This document shows, piece after piece, positions 1-7,460 of a stretch of 51,881 nt of DNA. A program made the position numbers and the translations under genes. Origin of the DNA: Comamonadaceae bacterium (GTDB lineage Bacteria > Pseudomonadota > Gammaproteobacteria > Burkholderiales > Burkholderiaceae_C); the NCBI GenBank assembly GCA_947451385.1, contig CANFYZ010000016.1, forward strand, positions 1 through 51,881, in the 5' to 3' direction. The notes under the pieces were generated by a model. The model made no database searches and was not told the origin of the DNA. It saw only the letters and a program-made list of their open reading frames with translations. Each line of letters starts with the position of its first letter. Position 1 is the first letter of the stretch.

Positions 1-605
1 ATTCTCTCTCCGACCCTCCCCACCCAGCGCAGGCCGAAGTCCGGAAGGCTCACCCGTCACCCCTATATAAATCAACGGGTTACGCGCGGACGAATCAAGC
101 GGTTTTTTTGTCGCTTTGGTGGGCTGAGGCAATGACTGTTTAAGGCTGAACTGAGCCACTCGTGGTGAGCGGTCGTTATGGCCGCCTCTATCACTACCCG
201 TCATACAACAGGTAGTGCCTCCAAAGACTGCTGTACTACCAATACCGGGCACTTGACATGCTGTGCAGGTGATTAGCGCTTTAGCGAACATGAACGACCG
301 GTCTAGCGCTAGCTGTAAAGACACTCCCGACCCATTGCCGTCAGTTACCTGACTGAAGACCGGTCATCCGTGGTGGTGATCCGGATAATCAAAGCAGTCA
401 GACAAATTGCTGAGCCATTTGCTCTTTCCAGCCATACGAGGCGAAGCTCAGATGTCTATCTAGGTGCCGGCCAAGCATCAAGGTGGAGGATATGTTTCAT
501 GCGGGACTTGGCTGATCGGACGAGGCATTCAACGGCCGTCATGTAGTGTGAAATTGGCAATATTTTTCGACCGACGAACCGGCTGGCTGGTTTGCAACGG
601 ATCGA
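1..605. other. gene-free stretch at the left edge
   Basis: I see no supportable gene here. The only local structure is a 7-bp inverted repeat (CACTACC at 192-198, GGTAGTG at 211-217) and repeated TAGCGCT words near 275-310. It lies downstream of the AraC-type gene and may be the ragged edge of the accessory island, but no transposon end or recombinase remnant was recognised. Confidence 0.4.
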
Positions 606-1613
606 CTACGAGTTGGTCGCCAACTTGTGCTTGCGCCGCAGGGTCTGCGACGGCAACTCTCCAAAGCAGTTCCTGTAGGCGCCGGAAAACTCACCGAGAT
701 GCCAGAAGCCCCAATTCAGCGCTTCGATCGCCACGGTGGTCGAGCCGGGTTGAGCCCGCAGCAGTGCCTCGCGCACCCGGTGCAGGCGCAGGCGCGCCAG
801 ATAGACCTTGGGTGCCATGCCCATCACCGCCGTGAATGCGTATTCCAGGCTGCGCTCGCTGGCACCGACGATCTTGCAGAGGTCGGTGACATACAGCATG
901 TCATCCGTATGGGCCAGGGCATACTGCTCGACGCTGTGCACCATCTCGCTTTGTCTCTGCCGGGTTCGCTCGCCGCGATCCGGCGCCGCATCGCGGCTGC
1001 TGGCCAACGTGTCCAGCAAGGTCTCCATCAGTTCGGAGTGGGCTGCGGCGCGCTGCTCGGCATGTTCGTTGAATAACGCGGGCTGTTCGATGGCCAGCTC
1101 CACCAGACTTTTTCCGAAAGCGAACAGCTGGCCAGCCATGGCCGCGCCCACATGCAGCGTCTCCAGGCCCTGGGGCGCATGGAAATCATCCTGCCGACGA
1201 CGAATGCACAGATGCCTGTCGAGCTCTTCCGGCGATACCAGAAAGGTGATGCTCTCGTAGCCCGGATTGGTGACAAACCCCACGGTCGTGGTGGGGGCCA
1301 CCATCAGCAAGCGGTCCGGACGTATTTCCCGGCCATCCACCAGGCCCGTCGTCTGCGGACCGAAAGTCACAAAGCTCAGCAGCCCCTGTCGCAGACTCGG
1401 CCGTGTTCGGGTGCGCATGCGTAGGTTGGTGGCATAGAAGGCCACAACGCAGTCATCGAGGCGCACGATGACCCGCCTGGCACGCAAGGGCGTGGATTGC
1501 AGTTGCGCCAGATCCATGTCGATGACCTCCATGCCAGCCTGGGCCAGCTGGGTGTCGTCGATGTCGAGAACCTCCACGGCAGGCGCTGGATCAGGTGTCG
1601 GCTTGGGTCGCAT
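606..1613 (-). CDS. AraC-family transcriptional regulator
   Basis: The predicted protein has 335 residues. The last 100 or so form the twin helix-turn-helix of the AraC/XylS family, with the typical stretch MGMAPKVYLARLRLHRVREAL and a second helix region near LNWGFWHLGEFSGAYRNCFG. The N-terminal 200 residues would be the effector-binding part and resemble no ligand class I can name. It is the last gene of a leftward array (FAH, MBL, CMD, thiolase remnant). Its ATG lies 13 bases after the stop of the decayed thiolase and has no clear ribosome binding site, so a later Met near residue 28 is possible. It probably controls part of the neighbouring catabolic genes; that role is inferred from position. 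Confidence 0.85.
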   Translation of the reverse strand: MRPKPTPDPAPAVEVLDIDDTQLAQAGMEVIDMDLAQLQSTPLRARRVIVRLDDCVVAFYATNLRMRTRTRPSLRQGLLSFVTFGPQTTGLVDGREIRPDRLLMVAPTTTVGFVTNPGYESITFLVSPEELDRHLCIRRRQDDFHAPQGLETLHVGAAMAGQLFAFGKSLVELAIEQPALFNEHAEQRAAAHSELMETLLDTLASSRDAAPDRGERTRQRQSEMVHSVEQYALAHTDDMLYVTDLCKIVGASERSLEYAFTAVMGMAPKVYLARLRLHRVREALLRAQPGSTTVAIEALNWGFWHLGEFSGAYRNCFGELPSQTLRRKHKLATNS

Positions 1614-1625
1614 TCGGCGACAGGG

Positions 1626-2245
1626 TCAGCGCGGGTTCATGCTGCCGTGCATGACCTTCATGGCCGTGACCATCGCGAAGTTCCTTCTTGTACTTCCCCA
1701 CTTCTCCATGTGCTTGCGTGCGAGCGCGGAATAGATGTCCATGTTGATCGAGCGATCGGTGACCACCGTGGTGGCGTCAAAGGGTTCCTCAATGTCCAAC
1801 GAACTGCGCTTGACCACATTGACGTCAGTATCCGGATCCCCAATGTCGGCGGCACTGCTGCACGCGCCGAGGCTGCGGCGCTTGTCCTCATGGAGAAGCT
1901 TCTCGATGCCGCAGGCCAGGACAACGTCGTAGCGCCCGCGTTCAACGGGGCGCAAGCCTTCTGAGGGGCCGTGGAGGACGATTCGCAGGCATTCTCGACA
2001 TTCGCTACCGGAATGACACCGATGCCTAGCCCACGCTGCGCTGCTTCGGCCCGGATCATCTCCTCGCCAGTAACGACGGCGGTGGCCGTGGTCACCAGTC
2101 GGGTGTCCTGGATCTCCGATCGCTTCAGGACCGCGTCGCACAACGCCAGATCGATTGCCTCGCCGGTCGTACCCTTGAGTGTCTGTTCCAAGTGCTTGCC
2201 GAATCGGGTCATGCCCACGCTGGCGACATCTGCATGCATTCGCAT
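1626..2245 (-). pseudogene. thiolase-like gene, frameshifted and truncated
   Basis: The start, reading MRMHADVASVGMTRFGKHLE, and the active-site region VENACESSSTA match the SCP2/lipid-transfer type of thiolase seen twice more in this window. Near 1945-1965 the homology moves to another frame (GRYDVVLACGIEKLLHEDK and onward), so there is a frameshift. The second part stops at MKVMHGSMNPR, about half way through a normal 380-440 residue enzyme; the C-terminal catalytic His region is missing. The gene is therefore decayed. It sits between the carboxymuconolactone-decarboxylase-like gene and the AraC gene, and its loss may have been compensated by the intact thiolases at 6287 and 12845. Confidence 0.8.
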
Positions 2246-2302
2246 CGTTCGTCTCCTATGGAGGTGCGAGTCTCAGGGTCGCAGGATGTTGCGACGATCG
2301 GA

Positions 2303-2330
2303 ATGCCGCAAATTGGGCCCAACTCGGCAT
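2303..2330. repeat. imperfect inverted repeat between genes
   Basis: ATGCCG at 2303-2308 pairs with CGGCAT at 2325-2330, and TTGGG/CCCAA sits inside. It lies between the end of the CMD-like gene and the start of the thiolase remnant. There is no T-run, so it could be an operator or a processing hairpin rather than a terminator. Confidence 0.35.
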
Positions 2331-2362
2331 ACAAGCTAGCTCAGTTGGTCGGGGGCAATCTC

Positions 2363-2929
2363 CTATGGTGCCGGACCAGCCGCAGCCTGGCGTGCCTCGT
2401 CGCGCAACTGCACCGATGTCCGCGCATCGGGCTCCAGGGCGATTGCCTGAACGAAGGTGGCCACCATCCGATAGAAACCGATCAGCATCGCGACCTCAGT
2501 GGCGCCACGGGGGCCGAGTTGAGCCGCGATGACGTCGATGGCGTCGGACGATTCCGCTGGCGCTGCGATCAAGTCGTCAACCAGTCGAATGGCTGCGGTC
2601 TCGATCGGATCAGGCGTCGTGAATGGCGCGGGACCGAGCAAGCCCTCGATCTCGGATACCTTGACGCCAGCGCGCGCCGCCAGACCACGGTGGTGGTGCA
2701 CCTCGTAGCGTGACGCGTGGTGCATGGCCACCCGCAGGATGACCATCTCACGCAGGCGATCGGTCAGGCTCAGCTGCTCGAAGAAGGCGCAAGCCATGTC
2801 CATGAGTGGGCCTAGCAGGCCAGGTGCATGGGCGGCGGCACGGTACACCGCAACGGAGGGTCGCCGTGAGAGGGTGGCCCGTGCGGCGTCGTCCAGATCC
2901 TCGTCGTTGGGCGGCAATATTCTTGTCAT
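2363..2929 (-). CDS. carboxymuconolactone decarboxylase/AhpD-fold family protein
   Basis: The protein has 188 residues from ATG 2929, which overlaps the stop of the upstream MBL gene as ATGA. The central segment LREMVILRVAMHHASRYEVHHH matches the CMD/AhpD fold core. The CxxC pair of peroxidatic AhpD proteins is absent, so a redox role is unlikely and a decarboxylase- or hydrolase-type role is possible. A longer in-frame reading extends upstream, but it runs inside the MBL gene and looks like a shadow. Translational coupling with the FAH and MBL genes suggests it acts on the same pathway. Confidence 0.8.
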   Translation of the reverse strand: MTRILPPNDEDLDDAARATLSRRPSVAVYRAAAHAPGLLGPLMDMACAFFEQLSLTDRLREMVILRVAMHHASRYEVHHHRGLAARAGVKVSEIEGLLGPAPFTTPDPIETAAIRLVDDLIAAPAESSDAIDVIAAQLGPRGATEVAMLIGFYRMVATFVQAIALEPDARTSVQLRDEARQAAAGPAP

Positions 2930-3990
2930 TCTGTCCCCGCCCCCAGCATGTTCATTTCCGACAAAGTCCGAAACCCGCCCAGGCGGGTGTTCAGCGGCAG
3001 CGGGTCGGTCAGGCCCGGCAGTTTTCCGCGCCAACGCATGCGGAAATGCCAGCGCTGAGCCAGGTGCTCGTTGAAAGACGACCTGGGATGGTCGGGCGAT
3101 ATCTCACGGTATAGGGTATCGAGGCTGTTGATCAGGACGTCGGCCCGCTGGTAGTGGGCGTAGGGGCCCAGGTGCATCACCAGGTCGTCGGCTGCGGCGC
3201 TGACTGGCATACCGCGCCTGAAGCGGCGCTCGGCCTCGTCGTAGATCCATAGCAAGTAGTCACGGTGCGCGCGCACATCGTCGCGGCTGCAAAGACGTCC
3301 ATGGCCCGGGATGAAATGCTCGAGGTCCATCGCGAGCACCTGGTCCATGGCCGCGGACCAATGGCGCGAACGGGGCATGAACATCGGAATGTGCGAATCT
3401 GCGAACATGAGATCGCCCATCACCGCCACGTGTTGCTCCTCGTCGACGACGATCGAATCGCTTGCGGTGTGAAGGTTCTGGAACTCGATCACCCGCAGCG
3501 TGGTGGCGCCAAAGCCGAAGCGGGCTTCGCCCTGGAAAGTTTCAGTCGGGGCCCGGTACTTGACCTCGGTGAAATCGAACTTGTCGGCCAGCAAGGTTTC
3601 CATCATCTCCCGGCCCGCGCCGTGCAGTGATCCGTATCGCACGCGGGTGCCGGCTGCGGCTTCCCGCAGCGCAGTGGCCGCTGTGGAACTCATGATCACG
3701 CGTGGCGTCGGGATTGCACACGCGCCGAAGGAATGATCACCGTGGTCGTGGGTGAGGATGAGGGCAGCGATCTGCGAATGGTCGCGTCCCGAATGGAGTA
3801 CGGCCTGCGCGATGTGGCGCGCGCGTGGCACGTCGAATGCGGTGTCCACGAGCACTGCCCCCTGCGGCGTCCAGAAAACGCCAGCGTTGTTCAGTCCGTA
3901 GTGTCCGTCGGGCTGCAGATAGGCGCTCGCGCCAGGGGTCACGGCCTGGAGCCCTGTGACGTAGCGGGTATGAAGGGGCAGCGAGGTCAT
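2926..3990 (-). CDS. metallo-beta-lactamase-fold hydrolase
   Basis: The protein has 354 residues from ATG 3990. The zinc-binding signature LTHDHGDH (residues 79-86) is intact, preceded by the usual beta-strand VDTAFD near residue 50. Later metal ligands probably lie in VMGDLMFAD and FIPGHGR. There is no signal peptide, so it is probably cytoplasmic. The family includes lactonases, thioesterases, arylsulfatases and glyoxalases; the alkylsulfatase-like C-terminal extension seen here is not specific enough to choose. It overlaps its neighbours by 4 bp on both sides, making a tight FAH-MBL-CMD operon that probably opens and cleaves a cyclic or lactone intermediate. Confidence 0.85.
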   Translation of the reverse strand: MTSLPLHTRYVTGLQAVTPGASAYLQPDGHYGLNNAGVFWTPQGAVLVDTAFDVPRARHIAQAVLHSGRDHSQIAALILTHDHGDHSFGACAIPTPRVIMSSTAATALREAAAGTRVRYGSLHGAGREMMETLLADKFDFTEVKYRAPTETFQGEARFGFGATTLRVIEFQNLHTASDSIVVDEEQHVAVMGDLMFADSHIPMFMPRSRHWSAAMDQVLAMDLEHFIPGHGRLCSRDDVRAHRDYLLWIYDEAERRFRRGMPVSAAADDLVMHLGPYAHYQRADVLINSLDTLYREISPDHPRSSFNEHLAQRWHFRMRWRGKLPGLTDPLPLNTRLGGFRTLSEMNMLGAGTE

Positions 3991-4970
3991 GGCCGACTCC
4001 TGGGAGGTCCAACGATTGTGCGCAGCGTGCCGATGCGCTCGACCTCGAGTTCGATCGTATCGCCGGGTTGCAGGTAGCGGTCGCGCTCCAGACCGCAGCC
4101 CGTGCCAACGGTGCCGGAGCCAAAGAACTCGCCCGGGTGCAGCGTCTGGGCCTGGGACATGTAGGCAATGATCTGTTCGAAGCTGCGGTCCATGGTTCGA
4201 GTGCTGTTGTCGCACCACACTTCGCCGTTCACCCGGGCGATGGCGCGCAGATCGTAGGGGTTGCCGATCTCATCGGGTGTGACGATGCATGGCCCCATGA
4301 CGTTGCCGCAGTCGAAGTCCTTGTTCTTGCCGCCGGTGCGGTCCTCGGCGGCCTGCACGTCCCTCATGGTCAGGTCGTTGAAGATCGTGTAGCCGAAGAT
4401 GTATTCGGCCGCCTCGGCCTCTGTCACCTCCCTGGCTGCCTTGCCGATGAAGATTCCGAACTCCAGTTCGAAGTCCAACTGCTTCGTCAGATAGGGCCAG
4501 GGCACAACCGTTGCGTCCCCTACGACCGAGAGGCGGTTGCAGGTATAGAAGCGGGGGCGCTCGAAGAAGTCGCGCGGCAAGTCTCGTTGCCCGGCCGCCA
4601 CCATGGCTTGATATGCCGCCTCGGGATCCGGGGCACCGGCGGCTTTCTTGCGCAGGCGCACTTCCCGACAGTTGTAGAAGTGCTCGGAGAAGCAGCCAAA
4701 GTCGCGCATCTGGACGGGGCGCGGCACCGGTGCCAGCAGGATTGCCTCGGAGCGCTGCAGAAGCCGCGCGCGGTCTTCTCCGGCGTCGGCGCAGGCCTGG
4801 CGAGCCCGATCCCAATGTTCAGGGCCGGCCTCGATCAGCGCCTGCATGGAATGGAACGCCGGTTCGCCGGCGAAGGTGGCCGATATGTCGACGATGGCCT
4901 GGTCAGCGTGGACCAGGCAACCGACTGCACTTGCGGTGCCGCCCAGAGGCATGAACGTGACGAGTTTCAT
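3987..4970 (-). CDS. fumarylacetoacetate hydrolase family protein
   Basis: The protein has 327 residues. The C-terminal FAH domain has the metal-binding acidic residues in LDFELEFGIFIG (E168, E170) and FNDLTMRD (D199), and a typical GSGTVGTGCGLE loop. Members hydrolyse or decarboxylate 1,3-diketo acids at the end of aromatic or cyclic catabolic routes. It is the first gene of the FAH-MBL-CMD operon. A 20-bp operator-like motif (4982-5001) lies directly upstream of its ATG and is almost identical to one before the Bug gene at 11829. The substrate is not identifiable from sequence. Confidence 0.9.
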   Translation of the reverse strand: MKLVTFMPLGGTASAVGCLVHADQAIVDISATFAGEPAFHSMQALIEAGPEHWDRARQACADAGEDRARLLQRSEAILLAPVPRPVQMRDFGCFSEHFYNCREVRLRKKAAGAPDPEAAYQAMVAAGQRDLPRDFFERPRFYTCNRLSVVGDATVVPWPYLTKQLDFELEFGIFIGKAAREVTEAEAAEYIFGYTIFNDLTMRDVQAAEDRTGGKNKDFDCGNVMGPCIVTPDEIGNPYDLRAIARVNGEVWCDNSTRTMDRSFEQIIAYMSQAQTLHPGEFFGSGTVGTGCGLERDRYLQPGDTIELEVERIGTLRTIVGPPRSRP

Positions 4971-4981
4971 GGGTTGCAGTT

Positions 4982-5001
4982 CAATACATGTGTATGAATT
5001 G
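4982..5001 (-). promoter_or_regulatory. operator-like motif before the FAH operon
   Basis: Read on the minus strand, this site contains AATTCATACACATGTAT, with an inner ATACA-TG-TGTAT dyad. It ends 11 bases before the FAH start codon. The site at 11779-11795 is identical at 16 of 17 positions and has the same orientation to its gene. A shared TetR-type regulator is the simplest explanation. Confidence 0.6.
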
Positions 5002-5023
5002 TGCCACTGGGGAAATCCCGCAC

Positions 5024-5728
5024 TCAGCCTCCCGGAGGCGATCCGCGCGTCGAGGCAAGACGGGTCGGCGCCACTTCAGCGCCGGCCACCTTTCGATCAA
5101 TCACCGCCTCCATGACCTTGACCAGCTGCTGGGTATCGATGGGTACCGTATCGGCGCTCGCGTTGATGGAATAGATCTGCACAATTCCTCGCAAGGTGGC
5201 CACGATCAGGGTCGCCAGCACATTCAGGTCATCGTCGAGGAAGTCTGTGCCGCGGTCGTTCTCGAAGGCCAGGCAATCACGGACGAAGCGGATCGCCGCG
5301 TGATTCATGAGTGCAACCTCGGTGGCGAACTCACGACCCTGAAACTGTGCTTCCGAGAGCAGAGCGGAGAAGATCCTGGAATTCGAATCCGGCTGGCTCA
5401 GTCCCAGAACCAGGGTCCGGATGTAACTGCGCAGCAACTCCAGGCCTTGTGCGCCGGATTCAGTCTGCCGGACCCGGCGCTTGCCGAATTCCGCGCGAAG
5501 GTGGCTCAGTGTTGCGAGCTGTAGTCCCTGTTTGTTGCCGAACAGATGGACGACCAAACCCGTGCTGACGCCCGCCTTTGCAGCCACTGCCGCCAGCGTC
5601 AGGCCGGCTACCCCGCGGGCCTTCATCACCTCCAGCGCGGCTGCGACCAATGCCTGCTCGGAACTGGCGCGGCGCTCTTCCTGGGTTCGCCTGGGTTTAT
5701 CGGAAACGGTTTCTGGGGCCATATTCAT
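5024..5728 (-). CDS. TetR-family transcriptional regulator
   Basis: The protein has 234 residues with an N-terminal TetR helix-turn-helix: ALEVMKARGVAGLTLAAVAA, then KAGVSTGLVVHLFGNKQGL, at about residues 30-70. The C-terminal ligand domain is not recognised. It is transcribed toward the FAH operon with a gap of 53 bases and is divergent from the DUF35-thiolase cassette at 5886. A strong palindrome at 5861-5888 lies in the divergent intergenic region and is its most likely operator. The ligand may be an acyl-CoA or pathway intermediate, as in many TetR-controlled CoA pathways; that is inference. Confidence 0.88.
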   Translation of the reverse strand: MNMAPETVSDKPRRTQEERRASSEQALVAAALEVMKARGVAGLTLAAVAAKAGVSTGLVVHLFGNKQGLQLATLSHLRAEFGKRRVRQTESGAQGLELLRSYIRTLVLGLSQPDSNSRIFSALLSEAQFQGREFATEVALMNHAAIRFVRDCLAFENDRGTDFLDDDLNVLATLIVATLRGIVQIYSINASADTVPIDTQQLVKVMEAVIDRKVAGAEVAPTRLASTRGSPPGG

Positions 5729-5860
5729 CCGGATATGCAGATATGTGCTTCTTGCGGGCGCAACGCCATATCCTGCCCGTTGCGTTTACACCCGATCGAC
5801 CTGGGCAGTCCTGGCAGTCGCGCAGCCGTGCTCAGCATAAACCCTTATTGTTGATTTCAA

Positions 5861-5888
5861 CATACTAACCGAACATTCGGTAAGTATG
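5861..5888. promoter_or_regulatory. 28-bp palindromic operator, probable TetR site
   Basis: The arms CATACTAACCGAA (5861-5873) and TTCGGTAAGTATG (5876-5888) are inverted repeats with one mismatch, separated by CA. The ACCGAAC-ATTCGGT core resembles known TetR-family operators. The right arm includes the first possible start codon (5886) of the downstream gene, so binding could block both transcription and translation start. Confidence 0.65.
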
Positions 5889-6290
5889 AAGATGAATCTG
5901 TCCTTGCCGGCGACAAAAGCCTCACTCATCGGGCTGGACGAGAACGGGGAGCCGTGTCTGCGGGCTGTTCGTTGCGCCGCGTGCGGCTCCTTGGCATTTC
6001 CTCCGCAGCATTACGGCTGCGAGCGCTGCGGCGCAACGGAGCTTGCGGATGTTTCCCTGGAGTCCCGGGGCACGGTCATCGCCAGCAGCATGGTTCACGT
6101 CCATGCCCAGCCTGCACCGGCCACCCCGTTTGCGATGGCTGAAGTCAGGCTCGATGACGGGCCAGTCGTTCGGGCGCGCCTGAGCACCTGCGGCTTTGAC
6201 CCCCACGGCCGGCGGGTACACGGTGTGCTGCGTGAGACCGAGCCGGAGTCCGGCATCCTTGAATTCCAGTTCGAGGTGGAGGCGCCATGA
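5886..6290 (+). CDS. DUF35 OB-fold / Zn-ribbon acyl-CoA-binding protein
   Basis: The protein has 134 residues. Cysteines C30, C33, C45 and C48 form a rubredoxin-like Zn ribbon, followed by an OB fold (about residues 55-130). Such DUF35 proteins act as partners of SCP2-type thiolases or thiolase-like aldolases, where they bind acyl-CoA. The stop codon overlaps the start of the thiolase at 6287 (ATGA), which strongly suggests a complex. The start is uncertain: ATG 5886 lies inside the operator palindrome and ATG 5892 is two codons later; neither has a clear Shine-Dalgarno sequence. Confidence 0.88.
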   Translation: MKMNLSLPATKASLIGLDENGEPCLRAVRCAACGSLAFPPQHYGCERCGATELADVSLESRGTVIASSMVHVHAQPAPATPFAMAEVRLDDGPVVRARLSTCGFDPHGRRVHGVLRETEPESGILEFQFEVEAP

Positions 6291-7432
6291 CACGGCCTTT
6301 GAGCGCCCTGCGTCCCGTGTATGTAGTGGGCGTTGGCTGGCATCGCTACCAGGATCCGTCAGACACACCCTATGTGGCGCTTGGGCTGACGGCCGCTCGA
6401 CAGGCCCTGCAGGACGCTGGCATCCCGTTCAATGCTGTCGACTCGGCCTACGTGTCCCGCGCACTGCTCGGAATCGCTTGCGGGCGCCCCATCCTGCGGC
6501 ACCTGGGAGCGACCGGGCTGCCCATCACGCATGTGGAAAACGCGTCCGCTTCAGGATCGACCGCGTTTCGTAGCGCGTGCATTGAAGTCGCCGCGGGCAT
6601 ATCGGACACCTCGCTGGTGCTGGGCGTCGACAAGCGGGCGCCGACGGTACGTGGCGAAGCGCAGTCTGGAATAGAGCAGCTGGCCGGCGAGTACATCGTG
6701 CCATTTACGCATTTCGCGCTGCTCGCCGACAAGTATGCCCATCGTTTCGCGGTCGACATGAAGGACGTCGCACGGGTCGCCGTGAAGAACCATGGCAACG
6801 GTGCAATCAACCCGAATGCCCAGCGCCAGCGGGTACGAACGCTCGATGAAGTCCTTTCCGGGCGCCGCATCTGCGGTGGCCTGACGGTCCTGCAGTGCAC
6901 CCCTCTCGGGGAAGGTGCGGCGGCCGTGATCGTGATGTCGGAGGATGCCATCAGGGCGCATGGAGTCGATCCCGCTCGTGCTGTGAAGGTGTTGGCCTCC
7001 GCCGCGACCAGTCAGCAGGTGTACGACGATCCCATGGCGTTCGACGAGATCCTCACAGAGGTCACCTGTGAGCAGGCATTAAAAGACGCCGGAGTAGCGC
7101 CGGCATCCCTCGACGTGATCGAGTTGCACGACGCTTTCTCCATCGAGGAGGTCTTGTACCTTGAGGCGATGGGGGTGAGCATGCCCGGGCAGGCCGCAGG
7201 AGCGCTCAAGGCGGGCGAATTCCACATCGGGGGGCGCGTCGCGGTGAGTCCGTCGGGAGGGCTGCTTGCGATGGGGCACCCGATAGGCCCTACCGGAGTC
7301 GGCCAGATCGCAGAACTCACCGTACAGCTACGCGGTGAAGCGGGTCCCAGGCAACAGCCGGGCGCACGCATCGGACTTGCTCACATGGTCGGCGTGGGGG
7401 CTGTGTGCTGCGTGCATGTGCTGGGCATCTGA
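6287..7432 (+). CDS. thiolase-like protein (SCP2/lipid-transfer type), nucleophile Cys replaced by Ser
   Basis: The protein has 381 residues and a full-length SCP2-type thiolase fold. The usual ENACASGST active-site motif reads ENASASGST, with Ser87 (codon TCC at 6545) where the nucleophilic Cys should be. The other catalytic regions, ELHDAFS and MGHPIGPTG, are present. It is translationally coupled to a DUF35 protein. In steroid side-chain degradation, thiolase-like aldolases (Ltp2 type) paired with DUF35 proteins cleave carbon-carbon bonds by retro-aldol reaction without a Cys nucleophile, so this may be an aldolase rather than a thiolase. That assignment is inference. Confidence 0.85.
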   Translation: MTRPLSALRPVYVVGVGWHRYQDPSDTPYVALGLTAARQALQDAGIPFNAVDSAYVSRALLGIACGRPILRHLGATGLPITHVENASASGSTAFRSACIEVAAGISDTSLVLGVDKRAPTVRGEAQSGIEQLAGEYIVPFTHFALLADKYAHRFAVDMKDVARVAVKNHGNGAINPNAQRQRVRTLDEVLSGRRICGGLTVLQCTPLGEGAAAVIVMSEDAIRAHGVDPARAVKVLASAATSQQVYDDPMAFDEILTEVTCEQALKDAGVAPASLDVIELHDAFSIEEVLYLEAMGVSMPGQAAGALKAGEFHIGGRVAVSPSGGLLAMGHPIGPTGVGQIAELTVQLRGEAGPRQQPGARIGLAHMVGVGAVCCVHVLGI

Positions 7433-7460
7433 TGCCGTTGCCGAAACTACCAGGGACCTC

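Noticed and set aside
464..835. Open reading frames on the plus strand over the AraC gene
   Set aside because: They have no recognisable domain and lie opposite a clear AraC coding region; they are shadows of GC-rich codon use.
2336..2350. tRNA-like D-arm sequence (GCTAGCTCAGTTGGT)
   Set aside because: It matches the consensus of a tRNA D region, but no anticodon or T arm follows at the right spacing and the acceptor stem cannot be formed, so no tRNA or att fragment is claimed.
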